Assembly (NCBI GenBank): GCA_007922195.1
Contig: ML682005.1
Coordinates: 23,332,514-23,396,513, forward strand
DNA length: 64,000 nucleotides
Direction of reading: 5' to 3'
Origin: Podocnemis expansa
Lineage: Eukaryota > Chordata > Testudines > Podocnemididae
Positions 24,891 through 35,719 of the stretch are shown one piece after another; position 1 is the first letter of the stretch; each line of letters begins with the position of its first letter. Both the position numbers and the translations under genes were made by a program. The notes below the pieces were generated by a model. That model was not told where the DNA came from. It made no database searches and worked only from the letters and a program-made list of their open reading frames with translations.

Positions 24891-25358
24891 CCTGCCCTTT
24901 GAGGGTAACGTCCTGTTTCCCCCGGAAATCCTCTCTGTGGTGGGTATGGCCCCCAGGGATCCTCAGGGAGAGGCCAAGTATTTTGGCCTCCTCCCTCCTT
25001 CCTGGACCCACCCCCCCCGAATTAGCTTCCCAATTCCCCGGGCAGGACAACCTCCCTTTTTCCTTTCCACCTCACTCACGGTGGAAAGAGGGCCTTCAGT
25101 CACCCCTCCCCAGGGAGAGGCCCCTCTGACCACTACCCTCTTTACCCTTGGGGTGCAGGGGGCCCCCGAGGCGTCATTGTCACAGATGGATACCCCCCTC
25201 TCCATAGGGAAGATAGGTCTGATGGGAACCATCCCGATCCTTCCCCACTCTCTCCTTTCCTTGATTGTGGGACCAACAATTTGATTGGGACGCCAGGGGC
25301 TGACAATGCATGACGCCCACCTATGATGCCGGTATCCCACTACCGTAGCCACCACCAA

Positions 25359-25361
<3 letters not shown>

Positions 25362-25397
<36 letters not shown>

Positions 25398-25407
25398 CTC
25401 TCTCTCC
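25362..25407. repeat. (CA)n(CT)n microsatellite
   Basis: A run of CA dinucleotides to about 25394, then CT units. It lies inside the DIRS-like element. Confidence 0.95.
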
Positions 25408-26069
25408 TTAAGCAGCGATTTCCCTGAGGATGAAAGCCACCCCTCTGCTATTCCTAACAGCCCTTCTTCCCGAATACTCCCCACTGCGCTCCCCACCCTA
25501 ACCCCTCATCGAGGGATGGAGATGCATCTCTTTGTAGCCCAGCTATGGCAGGGCTCCGAGACACACACATCTGAAGCCTACTCGCAACAGGACTGCCTGT
25601 GGCCATGACGAGTGTCCCAGGTAGGCCCCTCATTCTGGGTTAGGGGAAGGGGAGGGGATGTCCCGGGTCACACCACCGGCTTCCGCGCTGTGACCCAAAC
25701 CCTTCCTCCTTCCTTTCGAAAACACTTTCCTCTGCGCACTAGGGGGACAGATCTGTGTAGTAATTCAGCTACCTGGATAGCTACTTCATCGGGAAGGGAC
25801 CTCTCAGCGGGTGTTACTCCTGCACGGGCCCTAGGTACAGCCCCCTCCCCTTCCCACCCTCATACGGTTCCTCATTTCTCCCCTATGGCCATCTAGTGGG
25901 AATCAGGGGCCACCCTGGGAACCCTCACCTTGGTCTACCGCCTCTGAGGTAGCCCACGCTTCTCCGACCTCACCAAAGTATGGCCAGGGTCAACTGTTTT
26001 AAACCCTGAAGGGGAATACCTTGCTGTGCATCATAGGTTGGGAAATTGCGAAAGGCCTATCCCTTAGAG

Positions 26070-27168
26070 CAGTGGTTCCCAACCAGTGTGTTGGGGCACA
26101 CTGGTGTGCCGCTGGAACACCCCAAGTGCGCCACGAGCATGCCTGAGAGCTGGAGCTAAAGTTGCCTCCCTGCTCAGCCCCGCCACCAGGGCTGTGCAGG
26201 ACTGGGAAAAGGCAGGGGTTAAAGTAAGGGGGAAGGCACTGGAACACAGTTCTGGGGCCCCCTATTTTTAGGCAGGCAGCATTCTGGCCCCCTAAAAATA
26301 GAGGAAGGCACCAGAATGGGGAGTTGCAGGGGTCCCCCTAAAAAAAGCAGGAGCAGCCCAAATGCACCGTTCAGGTGGCTCCACCTTAAACCTGGATCCA
26401 CCTTAAGCCCAGCCAGTAGAGAGCTGGGGGAGGCTGGGAGTGTGTGAATCTCCCCCTGCAGCGTGGAGCAGCTTGTCAGCCAGCCTACAAACAGCCCAGG
26501 TAAGGGCTTTGGGGGGGGGCGCTGCTGGGCAGGGGTTTGTGTGTGTGTGTGGGGCAGATGTGGGTGGGAGTGGATGTGTAGCAGAGGGTGTGTGGCTGGG
26601 GTTGTGGGGTGGCAGTGTATGGAGGGGTGTAGCTGGGGGCAGGAGGGTCCATCACAGGCAGAAGGGGGCTGGGAGGAGGGGACCTACTGGGGTGGGAAGG
26701 AGCAGCAGTGGGGTGAGGATTTGCCCTGGGTGGCAGGGCCCCACTGTGGAGAAGGGGGAAGTGGGTGCTGCACCATGCTCCCCTGCCCTACCTTCCCACT
26801 CCCCAGGTTCCCCCCTGCCCCCCTCCACAAAGCCACTCTTGTTCTCCCTTCCTCTCTCCTCTCTTGCCACCCTTGTGCTGTTCCCCACATGGCTGCCCTT
26901 GTCCTCTTTTGCCACCCTGCCCTGCTCTGCTCTCCAAACTCACTCTTACCACTGTACACAACTCCCGACCTCCCCTCTTTTGCCACCCCTGCTCTGCTAC
27001 CCCTACTACCCCACACAGCAGCATTTCCGAAACAGTGCCACGGTTCATGAATATTCATACGTAATTTAAGTTAATTTGAATATTCATGAGTTATTTAATG
27101 GTGGTGTGCCTTGGAAAATTTGAAGGTCTCAAGGTGTGCCATGGCAGAGAAAAGGTTGGGAACCGCTG
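26070..27168. mobile_element. hAT-type element inserted in the DIRS-like element, perfect 8-bp duplication
   Basis: Left end cagtggttcccaaccagtgt and right end ggttgggaaccgctg are inverse. The flanking 8-mers ccttagag (26062-26069) and ccttagag (27169-27176) are identical. At 1099 bp it is the long form of the family whose short copies lie at 37061 and 57623. The interior is GT/GC-rich and encodes no transposase that I can recognise; frames there reflect composition. Confidence 0.92.
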
Positions 27169-27565
27169 CCTTAGAGTGCCCTCCTATGTGGCTCACGCCT
27201 CAGTATCCACTGCCCCCTGGATAGTTATCTACGGCAAACAAAAGATTCCCTGCTTTCAGGGCACCAGCGTCATCCCTTGACCCATGATGATATTCCCTGG
27301 CATGGACCCTCCCCTTTTCCGCTCTGCCCCCCTACCCCGGCAGGACCGTCCCACTACGCCACACATAGCCCCTTGGTGCTACAGCGTTTCTCCCCATGTG
27401 CATTGGCAATGCCTGGCAGTTCTGCGGTTCCCCCTTTTCCCTTCTTAAGGACCCGTTTACACCCACTGCCATTATGATGGCGTGACACACAGAGAACCCA
27501 GTCTATACAACATGTAACAGTTTGGGGCTGTACCCCCTTTATTCGCCCTTTGGCTCTTCTTGGGG

Positions 27566-28393
27566 CAGGGGTGTCGCTGGGGCGGGAAAAGACCCGGGGC
27601 ACTGGCCTGCCCCCGCCCCTGGATGGCAGGCTCCGCCCCCAGCCCCGACCCCAGAGGGCAGGCCCCGCCCCCAGTAAAAAGGCCACACACCCCCGACCCA
27701 GGATGGGGCCAAGGGGAGGCAGTAGCGCCGCCGCCGCCAGCTGGGCCGCGCTGCTGTGCAGCACGGCTCAGCCTAGCCTGGCCTGGCCCGGTGCGGCCGG
27801 GCCTGCGGCCGCGGCCCTGGATCCCCGGCCGGGGACAGGGCTGCCGCGGCCGCAGCCAGGCCCCGGATCCCCAGCGGGGGACGGGGCCGCTGCAGCCGCT
27901 GGCCGGGTCCCGGATCCCCAGCAGGGGACGGGGCCGCCACGGGCGGCCAGCCAGCCAGGCCCCGGATCCCTGGCCTGGCTGCGGGTGGCTGCGGTGACCC
28001 CATCCCCGGGCGGGGATCCAGGACCCGGCCAGCAGCCCGCGGCTGCAGCGGCCGCGGCAGCCCCGTCCCCGGCCAGGGATCCAGGGCCGCGGCCCCGGGC
28101 CCGGCCTCCAGCGGCCGCACCGGGCCAAGCCAGGCTGAGCCGCGCCGCACGGCAGAGCAGGCTAGCTGGCGGCAGCGGCGTGGCCACCCCCTGGCCCTAT
28201 CCCAGGCCAGGGGGCAGGGCCTGCCGGGCGGCCAGAGAGGCCCCGGATCCCTGGCCAGAGACGCGGCCACCGTGGCCGCGGACCACCAGGAATTGGGCCC
28301 CGGATCCCCGGCCCAATTGGGCCGGAGACCCGGGGCACCAGCGTTGGGACCCGGGGCACGTGCCCCGTGTGCCCAGCGCTAGCGACGCCACTG
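27566..28393. mobile_element. GC-rich hAT-like element inserted in the DIRS-like element
   Basis: Ends caggggtgtcgct and agcgacgccactg are near-inverse, with the CAG...CTG form of hAT elements. Flanks tcttgggg (27558-27565) and cctcgggg (28394-28401) agree at 6 of 8. The interior is extremely GC- and CpG-rich, built from repeated ggatcccnggcc-type units in both orientations. Long frames on both strands (one of 291 codons) are compositional, and no domain is visible. Confidence 0.65.
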
Positions 28394-30129
28394 CCTCGGG
28401 GAGAAAACTTCTTTGGGTTCTCTGATCTCAAGCTGGCCTTCAGATGCAGTAGCTGCCACCTTGTTACAGCCTGTTCTCTAGCTTAAGAAGGACCCTTCTT
28501 TAGCAGCGGAGTTCTTCACTAGCTATGTATTGAAGAGTTTTCCGCCCTGGCATGGCAAAGTGGTAGCATTGCCCCTCAGGAATACATCTAAGGTACCGAG
28601 TCTGCAGTCTTTCACGGCCCTCCTTCAATTTCTCAATCACCAACGGGCTGTCTAGATGGTAGTAAAGTTCTTTGCCATCCTTTTTCCTTTCCCTCACGTT
28701 TAGTGAGAGCCTCAAAGGGCAAAACCCTGCAAGCTTAGACCAAGGGGGCTCCTACCTTACATTCTAGTTCCCCGCGGCCCTTAGTAGACTGTTTTTGCCA
28801 TTGCCTCAGGCCACCATGCGGTCGGCACCTTTCCAGGGCCTCTCTCCTGTGGGAGCCGGTCAGGGTACCAGCTTAGCTGAAATCTACGCTCGTCTGCTAC
28901 CAGGTCGTGAAGTAGCATGCCATAGGCCCATCCTGCTTGGCTCGACTCTATATGTCGTGGCTACTGTCCCATGGTCTTCTCAGTCGCCTTCGAGCCCACC
29001 TCACAATCTTGTACCCCTTTCCTCTTCTTAACCAGCTGGTTTGCTTGGCTGCATCCTAGTTAAGGGGCATTGCTATCCCCTTACTACTACTTCCGTACTC
29101 AGGGGCGGGGAAGCAGCCGTATATATAGCCACGGGTGGTGTGAGGGGCGGTGGCCACCTCCCCTCTTCTGACAGGCTAGAACAAGTTTTTTCCGACCAAT
29201 CTGGCTCTCCGGCACAGAGACACCTATTACTGAATGGATCCAAGCAGCCCATCTCAAAGAAGGACGGTTACTGGAGAGTAACCCACTATTACTATTTAGT
29301 CATGAAATACTCAAGGACGCTTTTGATCTGATGTCCCCATTTAAGATAACTTTGAGGTAAACTCTTATTAGAAAGCAATATTTGAGAGCTGTTCAAAGTA
29401 TGGAGAGTAAAACTGACAGTAGTTGTCTAGGTATTTGGTAATTGACAGATTATTATTCTGTGCATCTATGAATGCAGAAGGTACTTTTATTCAGATAGAG
29501 AAAAAACAAATTGAACAGGAAACCAGACTAACAGTGTCAAGGTCTCACTTACATGGGTCTTAAATAGGCCCATTCCAGGATAAAAGAAGAGATGCAAATT
29601 CAAACAGAATAGGGCTACACATCAACTAGAAAAAGTAGTTACATAATTTTAAACATCCACATCACACCATCCACTCTTTTTCAGCTTATATTTATTAGGC
29701 AGTGGCAAACCAAGATAGCCTCTCCTGAAGAAATCAGGATACTAACGAGCATGCGAATAGGATACTGAAACAGCATAAAGGGTGCAGATGTAAAAGCTGA
29801 AATTATGTATCAGGTGTAAAGGATGGTTAGATCTGGAGAAGTGGAGAGAGGACAAAACCAAAAATACATTAAAACTGCAAAAGTGTAAGCAGGAAGTGGC
29901 AAATAAGGGCACAACTTTAACAGCTTCAGGTACTTGTGAACCAAAGCAAAATGGTTAAAAGCAAAACTGATTGAAATTTCTGATACTGGGTTTCTGATTT
30001 TATGTTGGACTGTGAATAATCCAGATACCTTAATTCCTTAGGGTAAAATACATAGAAATGAAAAATTTAGTTACAGAAGCGTCGAAGATGTGATGTTGGG
30101 AAACAACTACCCCTTGGACTTTAGGTCAG

Positions 30130-31192
30130 CAGTCCCCAAACATTTTCCCTCCATGACCCCATTTTCAGCTGTGGTGTTTCCTCTTTATGCCAGACAACAT
30201 GGAAGTTGCCATTTAAAAATGGTGTCCTGCCTGCAGTGTGACTTCATGCTCATTGTACATGTCATATTGCAAGGAGGGTGCTATTTTACTTTACAAAGTG
30301 CAGTAGCATACCAAAGGGAAGGGGTGGCTGTCTGGCTGCAGGGGAGCACGAGGCCAGTTCCAAACTAGAGCTGGATTAGAGGTGCCCTGGCTGGGCTGCC
30401 CAGTTTTGGGGGCCCACCTTCCCAGTGCACAGGCCAGGCTGGCAACAGGGCACCTCCAGACCCTGAGGTGGGCCAGCCAGCCATGGCCCAAGAGGGTGAC
30501 ACTATGCAGGGCAGCCTGTGGTGCTATGGTCTCAGCCCCTCCGCCCAGCACTGAATGGACCCTCTCCAGGGCCAGGGGCATCCTGTCACCAGTCTGGCCC
30601 TGAAACTGGGCAGCCTGGACCAGGGCCCCTCTAACCCAGCCCTGATGTGGGGTTAGCCCAGCACCCCAGGGCATGGCTCTTACAGATCTCCCCTCCCTGG
30701 GGCAGCTGGGGGATGGAGCTGGGACTACATACTCACACGTACAGTGCATGTGAGGTCCTGCTGCATGGATTGCATCAATTTTTAGAGCAAAATACCTTCC
30801 TCCATGGGACATGACCTCATGCATTTAATGTACATGAGGTCATGCTGTGCAGAGGAGGCTATTTATAAATGCTGGGGGGGGGGTATCCTGGGCTGGGGGG
30901 TGGGCTGGCACAAGTGATCACTCCACTCCAGGAGTGGGGCTAGCTGGCATGCAGCATGGTCTCCAGCACAGCCTTCAGACCACACTGGAAGCCATGCCGT
31001 ATGTGCCAGTTGGCCCTGCTGCTCCCAGGGCCCCTCCCCCAGCACTGGTCTGCCTGTAGGGGGCAGCACCTTGGGAAGTGAGGGGGCATGACCCCATGTG
31101 GAGGGGTGGGCCCCCAGCCAGGAGAGGCCCTGAAGCCCCTAATCCATCTCTGATAAAATGACCCTCTTGGGCTCACAACACACAGTTCAGGA
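30130..31192. mobile_element. Probable GC-rich hAT-like element
   Basis: Starts cagtccccaaacattttccc after AT-rich sequence and may end at gttcaggaactg, with weak inversion. GC-rich interior similar in style to other long hAT-like copies here. No target duplication found, so boundaries are tentative. Confidence 0.35.
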
Positions 31193-31283
31193 ACTGTTCC
31201 TCTAGATAAATGAAAATTTGAGCGTGCAGAGACCTGTACAGACAGATATAATTCCAGCCAGGTTGTAAGTAGTACTACCTACA

Positions 31284-31437
31284 CAATGTTCCCTCTAATT
31301 TTTCAGAGACTGTGTGTGCAAAAATTTTCTTTGTGTGTGCTAATATTAGCACTGTTGAATTTTTTTGTGTGTGCTTTATTTTGTTGTGGGGGGGGGTTCA
31401 CAGCCTGTGTGCATGCGCACCGCTTAGAAGGAACACG
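31284..31437. mobile_element. hAT-type MITE (GTTCCCTCTAA family)
   Basis: Starts caatgttccctctaattttt, contains gctaatattagcactgttga, and ends cttagaaggaacacg. The target duplication is not clear. Confidence 0.75.
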
Positions 31438-31883
31438 CCTACTACCTTCTTTCAGTTAGAACAGTGATAGAGAAGTCATCCAGTTCAGAAGATCAGGCAA
31501 GTACCAAGCTTAATGAAAACAGTAATGAGTAACTTAAAACTTTGGATAGTGAGACAGATCCTGGCTCTGTTGAAGTCACCATGACATATGTTATAAGCTT
31601 GTTGAACATCAAATGGTTATGTGGCTTCTTCCTCAGGACTCAGATTTGTTGAGTCTTTGCTATTCATCATCCAATGGGGAGTAGTAAATATAATATCTGG
31701 TCTACGGTATGCAAAGGAAGAAGCATGACTCATGGGAAAAAGTCCCCTTCAGCCCTCAAATTCCAAACTCAATAGCTCAGATCATCATTAAGAAATGGGC
31801 AAGCCAGAGTCCACAAACCTAACAGTGATCAGGGGAAGGGTCCTGATCCTTGTAGGATGGTAGTTCCTGATGGGGTATCTTGG

Positions 31884-33025
31884 TGTAAGGGGACTGATAG
31901 CCCCTTACTGAGCGTGAATGGGCCTTTTGATTGGCCACTCCCGCCTGGAAGCAGGACTCTGAAACAGGCAGCCCCAGGGCCAGTGGGAGAGGCCAGTGTC
32001 CCAGGATGGCCTGATTGATTGAGAGTGCTCCCCCGCCCCTGAGCTGAAACTGCAGGCTGGACATGCCTGGGTAAGCCAGTGGGGGGACCGAGCTAAGGGG
32101 GAAGCACTAAGCAGCCAGCAGCTGGGAGCCAGAGGACCCAGGAAGAGAGAGAGGCCAGGTTGAGCTGACTTCTGCAGAGCAGACCCACAGCAGCTGGACC
32201 AGCAGAGAACCAAGCAGAGCTGGAGCTGGAGTTGTCTGGAGCTGGGTGCAGGAGGCCAGGGAAGGAGCCAAGGGGCTGAGCTGACCTGTGCAGATGGCAG
32301 GAGGACCAGAGGAGCCCGAGGAGCGCCCCAGAGAGCCATACGGAGCCCAAGCAGTGGCTGGGAGCCAGAGCTGCAGCCATCTGGAGCCGGGTGTGATGAG
32401 CAGCTGGGGGACAGTGAAGGGGGGCTGACGCTGGGAAGAAGGGCCCTGCCCCTGGAGCTTGGGGACGTCCGGCCACAGCCAGAGCCTGCATCTGACCCCC
32501 TGGATCATCCAGTCGCAGCCAGGCCTGGGCAGAGGGCTTGCAACGTGGAGGACAGACTGTGAGACTGTTCCTCAGGCCCCAGAGACTGTTTGTACTGCCC
32601 CCACGCCAGGTGGTGGCACTGGGGGTTTATTGTTCATCTTTTTCCACTTTTTTCTTTCTTATTGGGTTATTCTTTTTATTTCTGTATGCTTAAATAAATT
32701 GTATATAGTGTATATAGTAACTGGTGGGCCAGAAGAGTGGTCAGTGTGGTCAACACACCGGAGTGGGGACACCTTAGCCCTGTCCTGAGACACCACAATA
32801 AGAGTGGGGGGTTGAGCCCCCAGAAATTCTGGGGCCCAGCCTTGTCAGGGTTACAGGGACTCCTCCAAATGGGAGATTGGGAGGGGAGCCTTTGAGGTCA
32901 GGCAGGCCTTGGGGTAAAGGGAGCGGGAGCAGGGATTCAGATCCTTTTGCTACCCACCTTCACCGGGGTGGTATACAGAGTCTGGGAAGTTCCCCACAAG
33001 AGCGGGTCCATCCCCCCCGCTTACA
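31884..33025 (+). mobile_element. Long terminal repeat of an LTR retroelement
   Basis: Starts TGTAAGGGG and ends CCGCTTACA, giving the TG...CA form with a short terminal inverted match (TGTAAG/CTTACA). AATAAA at 32693-32698 is placed as an LTR poly(A) signal, followed by a GT-rich stretch. Length is 1142 bp. Whether it belongs to an endogenous retrovirus or a Gypsy-type element cannot be decided, because no coding region remains. Confidence 0.65.
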
Positions 33026-33220
33026 TTGGGGCTGAGATTGCTCACTCGGGGACTGCCTGGGACTGATTACATGCAGAAGGCTGGCATGATCTGACTCAGG
33101 AGTGAGTAGTCACCTGGGATAGCAGGGTAAATCAGGGTTCAGGAGTGGTGATCAGGGAGCCACAGTGGCACACCAGGCCAGATTCTGGGAGGGAAACATC
33201 ACACTAAGTCTACCTAACCT
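33026..33220 (+). mobile_element. Short internal leader after the LTR
   Basis: Directly after the LTR, ttggggctgagattgctc may be a decayed primer-binding region. The similarity to non-repeat background ends near 33220. No gag or pol sequence follows, so the element is a truncated remnant rather than a clean solo LTR. Confidence 0.35.
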
Positions 33221-34144
33221 AATACAGCAGAACTTTAGAGTTAGGAACTCCAGAGTTGCTAACTGACTGGTCAACCACATGCCTCATTTGGAACTGGAAA
33301 TACAGGCAGCAGCAAAGACTAAGGGAAACAAAGCAGCATATGTAGTACAATAGTGTGTTTAGAAACCTAAACAGCTACACCAAACAAAAGGAAAGCAGCA
33401 TTTTTCTTCTGCATAGGAGCTTCAACATACTAAGTCAATGTTTAGTTGTAAACTTTTGAAAGACCAACCCTAACATTTTGTACAGATTACCAGCAACCTC
33501 CATAGCCATCGTGTTTGTGAGTCTGAAGATCTACTCTACCCTGTCCTCCAACAGTGGCCCCTGACAGATGCCAGAGGGAGTGAACGGAATGGTACAATTT
33601 ACCGGCCAACCACTTCCAGCTTCTGGTAGTCAATGATTTAGGGACACCCAAAGAACAAGGTTGCATCTCTGACTATTGTGGCTAATAGCCACTGAGGAAG
33701 CTATCATCCACGAACTTACCTAATTATTTTTAAACCTAGTTACACTTTTGACCTTCAGAACTTCCTGAGTTAACACTTTGCTATCCAGGTTCTCTAGGCG
33801 CCCCCCCCCCCCCCCGGCATTAGTCACCCCTACAGGTGCTGAATGACCAAACCTCCTCTTTTTAATCATGCCTGATAGAGAAGTTGTTCCACACACTTGC
33901 TCCATCAGTCTCGACAAACAAGGTGTCAGGGCATTACTGCTGCTGGTCACAAGCTCCAGGTGTCTGCAGCTGTGGCCCAAGTGTTCTTTGCCAGCCAGGG
34001 GCTGCTGGTGGCAGGGGCCAGACCGGATCAGGCCTGGGCTGGCAATGGGCGGATTGGAGCCGGTGCAGTGAAGGGAAGGACAAGACTGCTGCAGGCAGGG
34101 CTCATGCTCTGAATATTTTTCTGGGATAGCACTGTTCCTGCAGT

Positions 34145-34232
34145 GAGTCCTGTGGCACTTTTTAAAATACATTTATTTATCACATGAGTTTTTGTGGGTA
34201 AAAAAAATCTCACTTCTGTTGCTCTTCCCTGG
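34145..34232 (-). mobile_element. Penelope-like element terminal fragment
   Basis: Minus-strand order: a ctc..agaagtgag remnant of the first box, a hairpin ending cccac, AAAA for GAAA, actcatgtg, then aagtgccacaggactcactg. The core is mutated. Confidence 0.5.
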
Positions 34233-34375
34233 AGCAGTCCCCATTCTAGTATAACATTTTTGAGATAGGAAGTCCAGAATGGCACCCAGCATTCAAGGTC
34301 CTTTTCCATACAAAACAGAAGAGACTCAGCCTAGTATTAAGTTCTAAAGGGGTAGCCTGTTATTATAGTTCAGCA

Positions 34376-34578
34376 AAACAAACAAGGAGTCAGATGGCAC
34401 TTAAAAGACTTACCAAACTTATCATATGAGCTTTCATGGGAGAAAATCCCACTGTGTCAGATGCTTGAAGATGTGAACTTGAAGCGTCTGATGAAGTGGA
34501 TTTTTCTCCCACAAATGCTTGTGCAATAAATAAATTACTTAGTCTTTTAAGTGCCACTGGACTCCTCGTTTGTTTTTC
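34376..34578. mobile_element. Head-to-head Penelope-like ends forming a foldback
   Basis: Two PLE ends face each other. The left arm (minus orientation) runs from aacaaacaaggagtcagatg to cagatgcttga. The right arm (plus) runs from gcgtctgatgaagtgg to actcctcgtttgtttttc. Arms are about 95 bp around a spacer of about 13 bp (agatgtgaacttg). The right arm keeps CTGATGA (34488-34494) but has lost GAAA; the left arm keeps GAAA (reverse of 34432-34435) but its first box is damaged. Confidence 0.7.
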
Positions 34579-34642
34579 AGTCTAGTGTTATAGCCTAGAG
34601 CTGCAGCAGCCATCGCTGGTCTCAGAGGGGCCTGTTTACTAC

Positions 34643-34897
34643 CTATGTTCCCTCTAAGCTGTGCGCATGTGCGTGCGCACACAGGTTGTGAAAACTGTGA
34701 ACACAACAAAATAAAGTGTGCATAAAAAAATTTAACAGTGCAATATTTTTTAATTTCTACTCATACATTGGCGAGGGATTTACCAGACGTTTGACCACAC
34801 TCACTTGAGTGTGCACAAATTTGGACACAGGTTCTGAAAATTTGCACAAAAGAAATATTTTGTGCACACAGCTTACAAAAAATTAGAGGGAAAATTG
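34643..34897. mobile_element. hAT-type MITE (GTTCCCTCTAA family, reverse)
   Basis: Ends ctatgttccctctaagct and aattagagggaaaattg. Flanks tttactac (34635-34642) and ctgtctac (34898-34905) agree at 5 of 8. Contains aataaagtgtgcataaaaaa, the reverse-type interior of the family. Confidence 0.7.
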
Positions 34898-34948
34898 CTG
34901 TCTACTGCAGACTCTATGCTGGTGAGTCCCCCAGCCTGGGACCAGGCT

Positions 34949-35422
34949 CAGGGATCTCAAACTCAAATCACCACGAGGGCTGCAGGAGGACTAGTACAGG
35001 GCCGCAGGAAGAGAGCCCTGCACAAATACATGGATTTGTATCCAAGCTGCATCTGCAAGAAATGGTCCACGGAAATCCATTGTGTATCTGTGGATGTGGA
35101 ATTCTGTGGGTATCTACATATTTGCAGGGCGCTAGCTCTGTGCAAATAAAAATACACGGACCTGTATCTCATCTGCATCTGCAAGAAATGGTCCACGGAT
35201 ATCCATGTTGTATCTGTGGATGTGGAATTGTGTGGGTATGTACATATTTGCAGGGCGCTAGCTCTGTGCAAATAAAAACCTGTGGGCCTGTATCTGATCT
35301 GCATCCACAAGAAACAGTCTGTGGATATCCTCACTGTATCTGCAGATGCGGCTATCTGTGGATAGCTGCGGATTTGCAGGGCTCTCCGCGTGAGGACTAG
35401 TACATTAGCCCGAGGGCTGCAC
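34949..35422. mobile_element. hAT-like element with internal tandem array
   Basis: Starts cagggatctcaaactcaaat and aatcaccacgagggctgcag, matching in reverse the right end of the MITE at 49794-49966. Probable right end near ccgagggctgcac. The centre is the 126-bp tandem repeat listed next. Target duplication uncertain. Confidence 0.45.
35027..35395 (+). repeat. 126-bp tandem repeat, about three copies
   Basis: ctgcatctgcaagaaatggt starts at 35047 and again at 35173, and a diverged copy starts at 35299, giving an exact 126-bp period twice. Each unit also carries atttgcagggcgctagctct. The open frames on both strands are the same repeat read three times. Confidence 0.9.
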
Positions 35423-35491
35423 CCAGGGCTGGCTCTACTGTGAGGCGAGAGACAGACATGGCTTCAGGAGACAGTTCTTAGGGGCACCTAG

Positions 35492-35677
35492 CAATGTTCC
35501 CTCTAATTACTCGTAGACTGTGCGCGCAGACAATTTATTTGTGTGCGCAAAAACATTTCTTGGTGAGCACCAATATTAGCACTACTGAATTATTTTGTGC
35601 ACTCTTGATTTTGTTGCGTGCGTAGGTTTCACGACCCGTGTGCGCGCGCACATGCGTACAGCTTAGCGGGAACAGTG
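35492..35677. mobile_element. hAT-type MITE (GTTCCCTCTAA family) just upstream of the TWSG1 CpG island
   Basis: Starts caatgttccctctaattact and ends cttagcgggaacagtg. Flanks gcacctag (35484-35491) and gcgcctac (35678-35685) agree at 6 of 8. It lies about 0.4-0.5 kb upstream of the GC-box cluster. Confidence 0.8.
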
Positions 35678-35719
35678 GCGCCTACCCCCCTCAACATCAG
35701 GCTGGCTCCCGCCTCTTCA

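Larger units (their letters stand above)
22921..29283 (+). mobile_element. DIRS-like retrotransposon with inverted terminal repeats, invaded and degenerate
   Basis: About 180 bp near 22925-23105 reappear inverted at about 29100-29282: attcagtaataggtgtctct on the left pairs with agagacacctattactgaat on the right, and the ggcggccactgcccctcac block pairs with gtgaggggcggtggccacc. Inverted terminal repeats are the DIRS arrangement, and the first gene is a DIRS-type gag. Without two inserted hAT-like elements, about 4.4 kb remains. I could not find reverse transcriptase, RNase H or tyrosine recombinase motifs in 24900-26060, 27180-27560 or 28400-29040, so the copy is probably internally deleted or non-autonomous. 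Plus is the gag strand. Confidence 0.78.
22078..35700. other. ANKRD12-TWSG1 intergenic region
   Basis: Mostly transposon sequence, listed piece by piece: PLE, DIRS-like element with hAT insertions, an LTR, a PLE foldback and MITEs. I see nothing nameable in 22078-22395, 29284-30129, 31438-31883 or 33220-34140, apart from a run of 15 C at 33801-33815. No protein-coding host gene was recognised. Confidence 0.75.

Noticed and set aside
26440..27069. 209-codon frame and shadows
   Set aside because: Inside the hAT insertion 26070-27168; Gly/Trp- and Ser/Pro-rich compositional translation.
27550..28425. 291-codon plus-strand frame and long minus-strand frames
   Set aside because: Ala/Pro/Gly/Arg-rich translations in all frames of a CpG-dense repeat, with no domain or splice context.
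30130..31192. Coding exon candidates in GC-rich sequence
   Set aside because: Translations are low-complexity on both strands, and the boundaries look like a hAT-like repeat.
32093..32508. Minus-strand frames of 132-133 codons
   Set aside because: Lie within the LTR on the opposite strand, in ctg/cag-rich sequence; no domain.
35027..35395. CRISPR-like array
   Set aside because: The 126-bp units are contiguous, without spacer alternation, in a vertebrate genome. It is a tandem minisatellite.
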